64,000 nt of DNA from Geoalkalibacter ferrihydriticus DSM 17813 (GTDB taxonomy: Bacteria; Desulfobacterota; Desulfuromonadia; Desulfuromonadales; Geoalkalibacteraceae). The position numbers were made by a program, and so were the translations under genes. Location of the stretch: positions 1 through 64,000 of the forward strand of contig NZ_JWJD01000008.1 of assembly GCF_000820505.1 (NCBI RefSeq), written 5' to 3'. Each line of letters opens with the position of its first letter. The first letter of the stretch is position 1. The notes beneath the pieces are model-generated. The model made no database searches and was not told where the DNA came from. It was given only the letters and a program-made list of their open reading frames with translations. This document shows, in pieces, positions 5,289 through 13,619 of this stretch.

Positions 5289-8090
5289 CTAAAACGAGGC
5301 CACCGCCGCGGCACCGAGAGCAATCTGGTAGAAGATCTGCGTGAGATCCTTGATCTCGCGCATGATGTGGATGCGGCGGAACTTCTCGGGAACCAGCAGG
5401 GTGTCGCCAGGATACATGACCGTGTTGTTGAAGCCGCCGAATACCCAGCGGAAATTCTCGCGATCCCAGCTCACCCCGGCGCCGGCCTGATTTTGGCTGA
5501 GGACGGTGCCGTCGGCGCGTACGATGAACATCTCGCGGGTATTGGCATCTTCTTTCGTGCCGCCGACCTGATTGAGATAGTGCGAGACGGTTTTGCCCGG
5601 GCTGAAGGTGATGGTAATGGGGTTGTAAACCTGCCCCAGCACCATGACGGTGCGCGGATTGGTGGGCACGGTAAGAGTGTCGCCGTCGAACAGTTCGATG
5701 TCATACTCGCTGCCGCGGAAATCCTCCAGAGGCGCGAGCCTGACCACCATGCGTCCGGTGACGGGCGTTTCACGCATTCTTTCCAAAAGTTCCTGTCGGG
5801 CCTCGAGCAATGCCTGCGCGGATTGAATGTCGTCGCGACTCATGGCGCCGCCGGCAATTTCGGACGAGACGCGCAACGCCGCCTGCTCCTGCTCACGTAT
5901 CAGTTGTTCGAGGCGTTCCTGCTGCATCAGACGCACCGACTCACGGGAGAACTGGGCGCCGCGCAGGTAAGCGCGTTCGGTGAAGCCGCCGGCACGGGCC
6001 AGCAGGGAACCCAGGCTTTCGCCCTTGCCGACGGTGTATTCGCCGGGGAAGCGCACCTCGCCTTCCAGCCGCACGGTGGCCATTTCGGAGAAATCGGGGA
6101 GAGTGCGCACGAAAAGTTGATCGTCGGGATGTAGCGCAATGTTATGCGCGGGATCGCCGGCCAGCGCCTTTTCCAGGTTGATGAGAATCTGCCGGGTGCG
6201 ACTGCCACGCGCATCGTACTCGAACCGGGTAATCTCCGCTTCATCACGAAAGGTTCCGCGCCGCAGGTTACCGGCGGCGACGACCAGATCGCGCACGCGC
6301 ATCTCTTCGAAGTAGCGAAATAATCCGGGATCCTGCACGGCGCCGGATATGCGCACCTGGGCGCTCTCCTCCATCTCCTCGCGGGCGAACAGGGTGATTT
6401 CGTCGTGCTCCCGAAGCAGAATGTCCTCGGCGGGATCGCCGGCCAGGGCGGCGGCGAGATCGACGGTGATTTTGCGCGGTTGGTAAAGGGGCGGCACCAT
6501 GCGCAGCACCTCGGCAAAGCCGGGGTAATAGTAGGGCAGCAAATTGTCGAAACGCAGCAGCAGTTCGCTCAGGCGCATGCCTTCCCGCAGCTCATAGGGT
6601 CCGGGGCGCGCCACGTAACCCTTGAGCATGACGTAGCGGTTCTTCACCGGGGCAATGGAGTGGACCTGCACCATGTCGCGATCGCGGAGAACGAATTGCA
6701 GGCCGGGTTCATCGGCGCGAGGATCTTCACCGAGATCGAGGTCGATGACCTTGCGCGACTGATGGGCGAGTACCCGCTCCACCTGTACCTTGCGCAGATA
6801 GGCGGTGGACTGGAAGCCGCCGGAGAGACGCAGCAGGTCGGCCAGGGTTTCGCCACCCTTGAGTTCATAGATGGCGGGGCGTCGCACGTCACCGGCGATG
6901 CCGACCTGCGCGCCGGCCATGGGCACATGGATGGTGTCGCCGGCCTGCAGGCGTAGGTCACGGCTGCGGTCGCCGGCGGTAAAAAAGGCATAGAAATCGA
7001 CATCCGCCACCTCCTGTCCGCCGCGCACCAACTGCACGGCGCGCAGGCTGCCGTTGCGAGTCGGGCCACCGGCCAGGGTCAGGGCGTTGAGAATGGTGGC
7101 CATGGAACTGACCGTGTAAGTGCCGGGATTTTCGACCTCGCCAACCAGAAATACCTGGATCGAACGCATGGAACCGAGGGTCACGTTCATTTCGAAGTTA
7201 CTGAAGTATTTGGAAATTGCCTGGCGGATGGTTTCCCGTCCCTGCTCCAGACTCTGCCCCCAGAGAGAGACGGGGCCGACGCGTGGGATGGTAATGACGC
7301 CGCTGCGGTCGATGGTCACCTCGTAGCGCCCGTCGATGGATCCCCACAGGTGAACATCAAGGCTGTCACCGGGGCCCAACGGGTAATCGGGTCCGACGGG
7401 TGCGAGGCGATCGGGCAGAAAAGCAGGATCGACAGCTTCAAAAAAGCGGAAACCGAACTGCTTGAGGTCGCGATCAATGCTTGGCGCGCGCAGATCCTGC
7501 AAATACCAGGGCGATTCGCGCTCGCCGGTGGCGTCGAGAAAACGGCGCCGCTCCTCCGGCGGCAGGGTCTGCAAGTAGACGCGGCGCCGTTGCTCGTCGA
7601 GCTCACGGAACATTCTGGCTTTTTCGCGCAGCGTCAGAGTCTCGGGCGCGGTCACCAGTTCAAGAAAAACCAGGCCCTGATAGTCTTCCTTGCTCAGTTC
7701 TTTGGGGTCAAGGGGCGCGGGTCGCAGGCTCTCGCCGCGTTCGACGGCGCCGCCAAGGGGGACCGGCGTCTGCCGAAACTGCTGCTCCAACTGCGAGGGC
7801 GCCACTTCTTTTTCTTTCTGCAAGCGCTTTGTCTGCTCGCGCAACCGCTCTTCGTTTCTGCGCTCCGCATCAAAACGCAGGTCTTCCCTGGTATCCGGAT
7901 CCTGCGGCAGGGGGCGGATATCGCGCGGGTCAAAGGCACGCTGACCAGGGGTGCGTTGATCTTGGCTGCGCAGGTCCTGAGTGCGCGGATCCTCAGAATG
8001 GCCGGCGGCCGCAATCAGCAGCAAAATGCTGCAGAAAAAACCAGTCAACAGGGAGAGTGAGCGGCGCCGGGAGGCAGTCAGGGTTCTCAT
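5289..8090 (-). CDS. Outer-membrane polysaccharide export protein with repeated SLBB domains (Wza-like)
   Basis: A 933-residue secreted protein. An Arg-rich start is followed by a hydrophobic signal segment (LLTGFFCSILLLIAAAG). A charged, proline- and glutamine-rich region (about 35-130) precedes the poly-export domain near residue 238 (YPLGPGDSLDVHLWG) and then several SLBB modules, recognisable by repeats such as FLVGEVENPGTYTV, GIAGDVRRPAIYEL and VRISGAVQDPGLFRY. It is about 2.5 times the length of classical Wza because of the extra SLBB repeats. It should form the outer-membrane and periplasmic polysaccharide channel. The ATG at 8090 overlaps the wzi stop as ATGA. Confidence 0.92.
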   Translation of the reverse strand: MRTLTASRRRSLSLLTGFFCSILLLIAAAGHSEDPRTQDLRSQDQRTPGQRAFDPRDIRPLPQDPDTREDLRFDAERRNEERLREQTKRLQKEKEVAPSQLEQQFRQTPVPLGGAVERGESLRPAPLDPKELSKEDYQGLVFLELVTAPETLTLREKARMFRELDEQRRRVYLQTLPPEERRRFLDATGERESPWYLQDLRAPSIDRDLKQFGFRFFEAVDPAFLPDRLAPVGPDYPLGPGDSLDVHLWGSIDGRYEVTIDRSGVITIPRVGPVSLWGQSLEQGRETIRQAISKYFSNFEMNVTLGSMRSIQVFLVGEVENPGTYTVSSMATILNALTLAGGPTRNGSLRAVQLVRGGQEVADVDFYAFFTAGDRSRDLRLQAGDTIHVPMAGAQVGIAGDVRRPAIYELKGGETLADLLRLSGGFQSTAYLRKVQVERVLAHQSRKVIDLDLGEDPRADEPGLQFVLRDRDMVQVHSIAPVKNRYVMLKGYVARPGPYELREGMRLSELLLRFDNLLPYYYPGFAEVLRMVPPLYQPRKITVDLAAALAGDPAEDILLREHDEITLFAREEMEESAQVRISGAVQDPGLFRYFEEMRVRDLVVAAGNLRRGTFRDEAEITRFEYDARGSRTRQILINLEKALAGDPAHNIALHPDDQLFVRTLPDFSEMATVRLEGEVRFPGEYTVGKGESLGSLLARAGGFTERAYLRGAQFSRESVRLMQQERLEQLIREQEQAALRVSSEIAGGAMSRDDIQSAQALLEARQELLERMRETPVTGRMVVRLAPLEDFRGSEYDIELFDGDTLTVPTNPRTVMVLGQVYNPITITFSPGKTVSHYLNQVGGTKEDANTREMFIVRADGTVLSQNQAGAGVSWDRENFRWVFGGFNNTVMYPGDTLLVPEKFRRIHIMREIKDLTQIFYQIALGAAAVASF

Positions 8091-9610
8091 AAGCGGTAAT
8101 CCAGAGTCAGTAAGGAGAAGTGATGGGTTTCGTTTTGACCGGAGAGGTTGCCCCGGTTACGCACCCGATCAAAGGCATAGCGTCCACTCAGGCGCAGGCT
8201 GTCGGTTGCTTGCCAGGCGAGGCTCAAACCGGGCTGCAGGTGGGATTCACGTATCGGATCGCTGTACCCGCGCGTCTGATAGTCCAGATCCAGTGCGGCA
8301 CTCAATCCGCCGGGCAGATAGGCGGAGAGTTCCCCGTACCAGGAACGGGAGTCGCCGCCCAGGTGGTGACCGAGGATCTTGCGCTCATAGGTGTAGCCGG
8401 AACGATATTGGGAATGACGATACCAGACGGGGCCATGCCCCTCATAAGCCAGGTTGGTGTGTTCGACGCGCAGGGCCAGGCGGCCGCTGGGTTCAAGCTG
8501 CGGCAGGTAGACACCGGCCAACCAGGCTTTTTTGGCGATGAAGCCGCCGGCTTCGTCCTCGCCGCCGAGTTCGCCGTAGAGTTCCGCATTGCCTAGGAAC
8601 GGCAGGGTCAGGCGCGCATCAAGGGCAGCCAATTGATTGCTGGTGTCCTCGCCGCCCTCGAGATTCTTACCGACGAGAATGGTGACGAACTCGGAGAGGT
8701 CGATGCCGGGACGCCCTTCGCCGCCGAACATGACCGCGCGCGAGCCGCCGATCTCCAACCAGGGCAGCGGCTTGAAGTTCAGGCGCATACCGGCGAAGTA
8801 GGGATTGGGCACCTCGCGCGCGCTTTCCAGTTCGCTCCAGAACATATCGAAACGCAGAGGCCCGAGATACTTGAACACCCAGGGCAGCAGAACCGGCGAG
8901 GGATTGGTGATACGCAGCATGTCGAGGGGCTTGGCATTGTTGCTGAGCACCAGAGTACCGTTGCGGCCCTGGCCCCACCACAGTGACTGGCGACCGAAGG
9001 ACAGCTCAACAGGCCCGAGACCCAGAGCAGCGCGGCCGTCAAGCAGCCGCCAGTTGCCGTCGGTGCCTTCTTCCTGAATGGCGAACAGGGGACGCGCGGA
9101 AAAATGCAGGCGGCGCCAGAGGCGCGCTTCGCTCTCGAAGATGAGTTGCGCGTTGTGGCCTTCGCTGAAGTTGAGGCCCTGGCGATTGGTATCAAGCGCG
9201 AACTGTGTGGCATTGGTGCGGTTGGCGGTGGTCGAATCGCCGCCATCGCGCCAGGCATGGGTGAGGCTTGCGCCGCGCAGGGGCTGAAAGTAGTCGACGC
9301 CAACCCGGCCGCCGAGTTCGTCAAGCTCTGAACCCAACTCGCGCTCAAGATCGCGCAGCAGTTCGGCGGCAACGGGCAGGCGAGAAGCAGAATGGCTGCG
9401 CCGGGCGGCGGCGGTCAGGCGCGCCGCCTCCAGTCGTGTGTAGGGTCGGCTGCCTTTTAGGGAAGAATCGATGAGACCCAGCCCTTCAAGCTTATCAAGA
9501 GCTGGATAGACCCAACTGTCCAAAGGCAGGGGGGCGGAAACGGAGGCGGCAAAACCGGGAGAAGCCAAGGCGAGCATCAGTGCCGCCAGCAAAACAATCC
9601 ATTTTTTCAC
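8087..9610 (-). CDS. Capsule assembly protein Wzi-like outer-membrane beta-barrel
   Basis: About 507 residues from a GTG at 9610 (VKKWIVLLAALMLALASPGFAA, a clear signal peptide) with an AAGGT-type site upstream; the longer frame from 9697 adds a leader without signal character and would begin beside the predicted promoter. The mature part has many alternating strands, with the conserved LSFGRQSLWWGQGRNGTLVLSNNA-type segment of the Wzi/CapA-assembly family and an aromatic C-terminus. In Klebsiella and E. coli, Wzi is a lectin barrel that anchors capsule. First gene of the export operon, coupled to wza by ATGA. Confidence 0.85.
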   Translation of the reverse strand: MKKWIVLLAALMLALASPGFAASVSAPLPLDSWVYPALDKLEGLGLIDSSLKGSRPYTRLEAARLTAAARRSHSASRLPVAAELLRDLERELGSELDELGGRVGVDYFQPLRGASLTHAWRDGGDSTTANRTNATQFALDTNRQGLNFSEGHNAQLIFESEARLWRRLHFSARPLFAIQEEGTDGNWRLLDGRAALGLGPVELSFGRQSLWWGQGRNGTLVLSNNAKPLDMLRITNPSPVLLPWVFKYLGPLRFDMFWSELESAREVPNPYFAGMRLNFKPLPWLEIGGSRAVMFGGEGRPGIDLSEFVTILVGKNLEGGEDTSNQLAALDARLTLPFLGNAELYGELGGEDEAGGFIAKKAWLAGVYLPQLEPSGRLALRVEHTNLAYEGHGPVWYRHSQYRSGYTYERKILGHHLGGDSRSWYGELSAYLPGGLSAALDLDYQTRGYSDPIRESHLQPGLSLAWQATDSLRLSGRYAFDRVRNRGNLSGQNETHHFSLLTLDYRL

Positions 9611-9696
9611 AAAATTTCTACCTTTTGCGGGCAACTGGCGGTCGGAAGTAAAAGGAGGATGACATAGGGAAAATGAATTAAACTTCAGAAATTTCA

Positions 9697-9726
9697 AAAC
9701 TATCAGTTGATCGTCACTTTTGTCAA
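9697..9726 (-). promoter_or_regulatory. Predicted sigma-70 promoter of the polysaccharide export operon
   Basis: On the minus strand TTGACA (9726-9721, a perfect -35) is followed after 18 bases by TAGTTT (9702-9697, a weak -10) in an AT-rich gap between the PilZ gene and wzi. It would start transcription about 80 bases before the GTG at 9610. Confidence 0.55.
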
Positions 9727-9738
9727 TATTTTAACCCT

Positions 9739-10425
9739 TTACCGCCCGGCCACTTCAACTTTGGTGCGCAGCTGCCGACGCTGTTCGGAAAAACAGTAGG
9801 AAATCAGGGTTTCCTGGTCTTCATCTTCAATCTCGGTGAAATAGACCGCCACCGACCAGCCAGCCGCACCCTGTTCGACGACACGCACCACGCGTCCCTC
9901 GCAGCGCACGATTTCGCGCGGCGGGCCGGGAATACTCAACTCGAAGCCCAGTTTCTGCCCCACCGCCATGGTCAGAACGGCGGTGAACATCATGCCGCCG
10001 CCGCTCAGGTTGATGCGCTCACGGGGCGACTCGAAGAGCTCGGGGATGTAATCCGGCTCGTCGCTGCACCGCCAGTAGCGCACCGGCACATCGACATCGA
10101 TGCGGAAATGCTCGCGCTTCTGGGGATGTTCGTAGGCCTCGGTGGCCTCGAGGAGCACCTGGCGGTCGTTGACCACCTGGCGGATATGCCCGTGCACGGA
10201 GATGGTCGGTCCGGCAACAACGATGGCCAGCTTGAATTCGCCCTGGGGGTCGATATTGCGCGGCAGGGTGTCGGGGGGGAAACTGACCTTGACGACGGTG
10301 GCCGTGACTGGTTGGGCGATGCCCTCAAAGGGCAGCGATCCCGTGCCCCGCGTGGGGAGGTAGACTTTGACGGATTTTCTTCCCCCCAAATGTTGGAGGG
10401 CTGCCTGGGGAGAAATTTTTTCCAT
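9739..10425 (-). CDS. PilZ-domain c-di-GMP receptor, flagellar operon
   Basis: A 228-residue protein with an N-terminal beta-rich YcgR-like half and a C-terminal PilZ domain. The c-di-GMP contacts are visible as R-x3-R in KREHFRIDV (about residue 105) and N-x-S-x2-G in NLSGGGMMF (about residue 138). Such proteins slow or stop the flagellar motor when c-di-GMP is high. It is the last gene of the fliD-fliS operon, 21 bases after the chaperone-like gene. The polysaccharide operon begins just beyond it, placing the motility brake beside the matrix genes. Confidence 0.88.
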   Translation of the reverse strand: MEKISPQAALQHLGGRKSVKVYLPTRGTGSLPFEGIAQPVTATVVKVSFPPDTLPRNIDPQGEFKLAIVVAGPTISVHGHIRQVVNDRQVLLEATEAYEHPQKREHFRIDVDVPVRYWRCSDEPDYIPELFESPRERINLSGGGMMFTAVLTMAVGQKLGFELSIPGPPREIVRCEGRVVRVVEQGAAGWSVAVYFTEIEDEDQETLISYCFSEQRRQLRTKVEVAGR

Positions 10426-10446
10426 GGGGAAAAATCAGATTGCCTG

Positions 10447-10860
10447 TCAGAAATTGCCGCTGACGATGGACCCCCGGCCGGTCGCAGCGCCGCGGTAGCC
10501 CGACATGGCCGCCCGCCCACCGCGAGCCTGGGTCAGCTCACTGGAAATAACCGACATCATGCCACGAATTTTTTCCGAGAGCAACCGGTTGTTGTCCTGC
10601 ACCTGCTGCATGAGTGATTGGCGCCGTTCCAGGGCAGCGACCAACAGCGGATCGGATGTGGCCTCGGGCAGCAAACCGGCGATGACACGGTCGAAGACTT
10701 CGACCTGAGCGCGGCGCCTGTGTAATTCTTCGGCAAAAGCGACAATCCCTTGAGCAACGGCGCCTGCCGCCACCGCGTCAAATTCCGCAAGGGCGTCAAG
10801 CATTTCGGCATAATGGCGGGTCGAAACCTCCACGGCTTGGGGCAAATCGGCGATGGTCAC
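10447..10860 (-). CDS. Flagellar chaperone-like protein (FliT/FlgN type)
   Basis: A 137-residue helical protein starting at a GTG (10860) with AGAGG 5 bases upstream. It is mostly amphipathic helices, with a flexible Gly-rich tail containing MSGYRGAATGRG similar to the tail of FlgN-type export chaperones. The position immediately after fliS, where many bacteria place fliT, supports a role as a chaperone for FliD or hook-associated proteins. Sequence alone does not separate FliT from FlgN, so no symbol is given. Confidence 0.6.
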   Translation of the reverse strand: MTIADLPQAVEVSTRHYAEMLDALAEFDAVAAGAVAQGIVAFAEELHRRRAQVEVFDRVIAGLLPEATSDPLLVAALERRQSLMQQVQDNNRLLSEKIRGMMSVISSELTQARGGRAAMSGYRGAATGRGSIVSGNF

Positions 10861-10936
10861 TGCAACCTCTCGGGGTTTTCTGGTGATTTAAACAGTTTAA
10901 GGAGTGAGCAACGTCGCCCACCCCCGCTCGGCATCC

Positions 10937-11362
10937 TTAATAGGCCGCGGCGACCTGGGCACTCTGTTCGGGTGCCTGGCCAGCGCGCTCCTTGCGCACG
11001 ATTTCGGCGGCCTGCACCCAGGCCTCGCGCAGCTCGCCAAGGATATTGAGAACCGGCTGCAGTACCCGGGGATCGTTCTTGGCGTTGGCGCGGGGGATTT
11101 CGCGCATGATGAAATCATAGAGCGCCGCCAGGTTGGCCGCGATCTCGCCACCGACTTCATGATTGAGGGTGGCATTAAGCTCGGCGATGATGGCCAGAGT
11201 TTTGTCGAGGTTTTTAATCTTGAGGGCGCGGTCGCCGTTCTCCATGGCAACGCAGGCCTGGTTGAGAAAACGGATGGCGCCGTCGTAGAGCATGACCAGA
11301 ATCTGCTCGGGCGAAGCGGTCTGCACCTGAGTATTACGATAGCTATTGAGATAAGCGTTCAT
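10937..11362 (-). CDS. fliS: Flagellin export chaperone FliS
   Basis: A 141-residue helical protein with the FliS start MNAYLNSYRNTQVQTASPEQ and the conserved LVMLYDGAIRFLNQA segment that holds the flagellin C-terminus. FliS keeps flagellin unfolded in the cytoplasm until export. Its ATG overlaps the fliD stop as TAATG, so translation is coupled. Length and position after fliD are standard. Confidence 0.95.
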   Translation of the reverse strand: MNAYLNSYRNTQVQTASPEQILVMLYDGAIRFLNQACVAMENGDRALKIKNLDKTLAIIAELNATLNHEVGGEIAANLAALYDFIMREIPRANAKNDPRVLQPVLNILGELREAWVQAAEIVRKERAGQAPEQSAQVAAAY

Positions 11363-12708
11363 TATTTTCTACCCCCTAGGCTGGACAACATGGACATCTG
11401 TTGGGTGAGGTAATTGCCGGTGGCGCTCATGGCGCTGACGAGTTCTTCCATGGCGGAGAATTGCGCGCGCAGGGTTTTCTCACGCTGCTCCAAGCGCATT
11501 TCCTGCCGTTCGATCTGGGTGGCGATGCGCCGCATGCCACTGTCGGTCGCCTGTTTGCGGCTGGCGAGAATACCGTTGGTGCTATCGGTGGTGCCCTTGA
11601 GATACGTCTTGAATTTGGCGGCGATGCCCTCGACGCCATTGCCTCCGGCGAACAATCCGATCACCCCGTCGAGATCGTTGCGAATGGCGTCCTTGAGCTT
11701 GGTCCCGTCGACCTTCAGGGTGCCGTCGCGCTGGGTTTCCATCCCGAGCTGGGTCAGAGCCTGAATGCTGTTGTCGCCGCCGATCGCCGTGCCGACCATC
11801 ATCTGCAGATTGCGCCGCGGCGCCTGCAAGCCGGCGTCACGCCCCCAACTGGCATCGTTTTGTTTGGACACGAAGGAAACCATGTCGTTGTAGGCGGTGA
11901 CAAATTCACGCACCTTCTTTTCCACCGCATCCACGTCGAGATCGACTTGCAGACCGGTACTCTCCGCCGGATCGCCGTGTTCTTTGAGCAGATCGATGGT
12001 CACACCGGGGATGGCTTCGGTAATCGTGTTGCTGGTGCGGTAAATATCGATGCCGTCAACCTGGATATGGGCGCGGGTGCCCTCCTGGGTCTGGGTGAAG
12101 AGCGGGTTGGCGTAGCTGCCGCCACTGAGGGAGGCGCTGATTTCAACCGGGGTGCCGGCGTCGTCGGCGGTGATGACCAGCCGATAGGGGTTGTCGGCGT
12201 CGCCGTCGTTGATGATGGCGGCCTTGATTCCCGCGCCGGCGGCATTGATGGCGTCACGGATGCCGCCCAGAGAGTTGTTGCTCTCACCGATATCAATCTG
12301 TACCGCATCGCCACCGCCGACCTGCGCACTGATGCTGCCGGTGCCGAACTCCTTGGCGTTGACATCGGCAAAGCCCTGACTGACTTCTTTTTCACGCTGT
12401 GCCAGGCTCACCACATTGATGTTGTAGCTGCCCTGCATGGCGGTTGCAGAGGCACTGACCTTGAAGAATTCTTCGGACGCGGCCGTAGCCTTGTTGACCA
12501 CCAGCTTGCCTGCCGATTCGAGCCCTTCGGCCTTGGCCTGCAGATCCTTGAGCTTCTTGTCGAAATCGGTAAAGGCGGTGAGTCGCGTGCGCAAAAAATT
12601 GCGGTCGCGTTCCAGCCGCTCGATGGGCTTGCGCTCAGCCTGCAAAAGCTGCTTGATCAAAGAATTGGTGTCGAGGCCGGTGGCCAGACCGCCGATCTGA
12701 ATGGACAT
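11362..12708 (-). CDS. fliD: Flagellar filament cap protein FliD
   Basis: About 448 residues from the ATG at 12708 (MSIQIGGLATGLDTNSLIKQ), chosen because GGGAG lies 7 bases upstream and because this is the universal FliD beginning; a frame from 12765 adds an unrelated leader. N- and C-terminal heptad helices flank a variable middle domain (VSLAQREKEVSQGFAD, then VREFVTAYNDMVSFV), and the end has the helical QMRLEQREKTLRAQFSAMEEL. FliD caps the filament and helps flagellin fold. First gene of the operon, with a sigma-28-type promoter about 80 bases upstream. Confidence 0.95.
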   Translation of the reverse strand: MSIQIGGLATGLDTNSLIKQLLQAERKPIERLERDRNFLRTRLTAFTDFDKKLKDLQAKAEGLESAGKLVVNKATAASEEFFKVSASATAMQGSYNINVVSLAQREKEVSQGFADVNAKEFGTGSISAQVGGGDAVQIDIGESNNSLGGIRDAINAAGAGIKAAIINDGDADNPYRLVITADDAGTPVEISASLSGGSYANPLFTQTQEGTRAHIQVDGIDIYRTSNTITEAIPGVTIDLLKEHGDPAESTGLQVDLDVDAVEKKVREFVTAYNDMVSFVSKQNDASWGRDAGLQAPRRNLQMMVGTAIGGDNSIQALTQLGMETQRDGTLKVDGTKLKDAIRNDLDGVIGLFAGGNGVEGIAAKFKTYLKGTTDSTNGILASRKQATDSGMRRIATQIERQEMRLEQREKTLRAQFSAMEELVSAMSATGNYLTQQMSMLSSLGGRK

Positions 12709-12792
12709 GGGTGTGCTCCCTTGAAGCGCGGGGAGTCGGTCCCGCTGGTCGTCTGGGGCAGACACGCCGCCGGGCGCGCCCTTTCGAGGTGC

Positions 12793-12820
12793 TTATCGGC
12801 AGGGGAGAGAAAAGAGTTTA
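12793..12820 (-). promoter_or_regulatory. Sigma-28 (FliA) promoter of the fliD operon
   Basis: On the minus strand TAAA (12820-12817), 16 bases, then GCCGATAA (12800-12793), which matches all eight bases of the sigma-28 -10 consensus; the usual spacing is 15. Transcription would start near 12786, giving a leader of about 78 bases before the fliD ATG. Confidence 0.8.
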
Positions 12821-12949
12821 GAAGAAAATTCTCATGGAATCCGGGAGCGGTGCGTTGGTGGTTTTCTTGAAAAATTCGTCATCGGAGTGCAACAAGAAAG
12901 AATCGTACCGCATCCGACTTCTTGCAGTCGCACGCGTTGGAGGTAAAAT

Positions 12950-13531
12950 TTGGGTATGGAAAAAACAAGAAAATTCATCATCGATCGTTGGCGGGTATGG
13001 TTGGCGGCCACGCTTTTGGTGCTGGCAGCGGGTTGTACGCATGTACTTCCACCATCAGCAAGACAGGATGTGGATCCCTATCTCGACCTGGCGGCGGTCA
13101 AAGAGGCGCCGCATGAGTATGAAGGGCGCACGCTGCTGCTCGGCGGATTGATCGTCGACCATGAAGTGACCCGTGAGGGTTCGCGGCTGGAGGTTTTGAG
13201 CTACACTCTGGACCGCTGGGGGCGGCCCTTGCGCGCCGACGAAGACGCGGGCCGCTTTCTGACGAAGACAGAGCGCATTCTCGACCCGGCCCTTTACGAG
13301 AAAGGGCGTCAGGTGACCCTGACCGCCGTGGTAAGCGGCACAATGTCGCTGCCTTTGGGCGAAACCGAGTACCGCTATCCGTTGCTGCGCCTGAGCGCCA
13401 TCTACCTCTGGCCGCGCCACGACCCTTATCGTGAGCGGGATTTGTTCGGGCCGCCCTACTACCCTTATACTCACCCTTATCATTCCCCCTTCCGCCCCTA
13501 TCCCTTCGGCTGGTATCATCCTTGGTGGTAA
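12950..13531 (+). CDS. Slp-family outer-membrane lipoprotein
   Basis: A 193-residue lipoprotein: a basic start, hydrophobic WLAATLLVLAAGC with the lipobox LAAGC, then the Slp/YeaY fold, visible as EYEGRTLLLGGLIVDHEVTREGSRLEVLSYTLDRWGRP. The C-terminus is rich in Pro, Tyr and His (PYYPYTHPYHSPFRPYPFGWYHPWW). In E. coli Slp is a starvation-induced outer-membrane lipoprotein of unclear function. A TTG at 12950 lies 6 bases after GGAGG; an ATG at 12956 is 12 bases after it, so either start is possible. Monocistronic, with its own terminator. Confidence 0.85.
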   Translation: MGMEKTRKFIIDRWRVWLAATLLVLAAGCTHVLPPSARQDVDPYLDLAAVKEAPHEYEGRTLLLGGLIVDHEVTREGSRLEVLSYTLDRWGRPLRADEDAGRFLTKTERILDPALYEKGRQVTLTAVVSGTMSLPLGETEYRYPLLRLSAIYLWPRHDPYRERDLFGPPYYPYTHPYHSPFRPYPFGWYHPWW

Positions 13532-13546
13532 GACCGACAAGCGCTG

Positions 13547-13573
13547 GTGAGCAACGCTCACTCCTTGTTTTTT
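13547..13573 (+). terminator. Rho-independent terminator after the Slp gene
   Basis: A perfect GTGAGC-AAC-GCTCAC hairpin (13547-13561) with an extra G-T pair is followed by a T-rich tract including TTTTTTT. Confidence 0.7.
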
Positions 13574-13619
13574 TCTTAGATCGCTGCGGCGAGGGCAAAA
13601 ACATATTGGGAGTAATTCC

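Noticed and set aside
11401-12870. A long plus-strand frame opposite fliD
   Set aside because: FliD on the other strand is certain; the antisense translation is compositionally odd and matches nothing.
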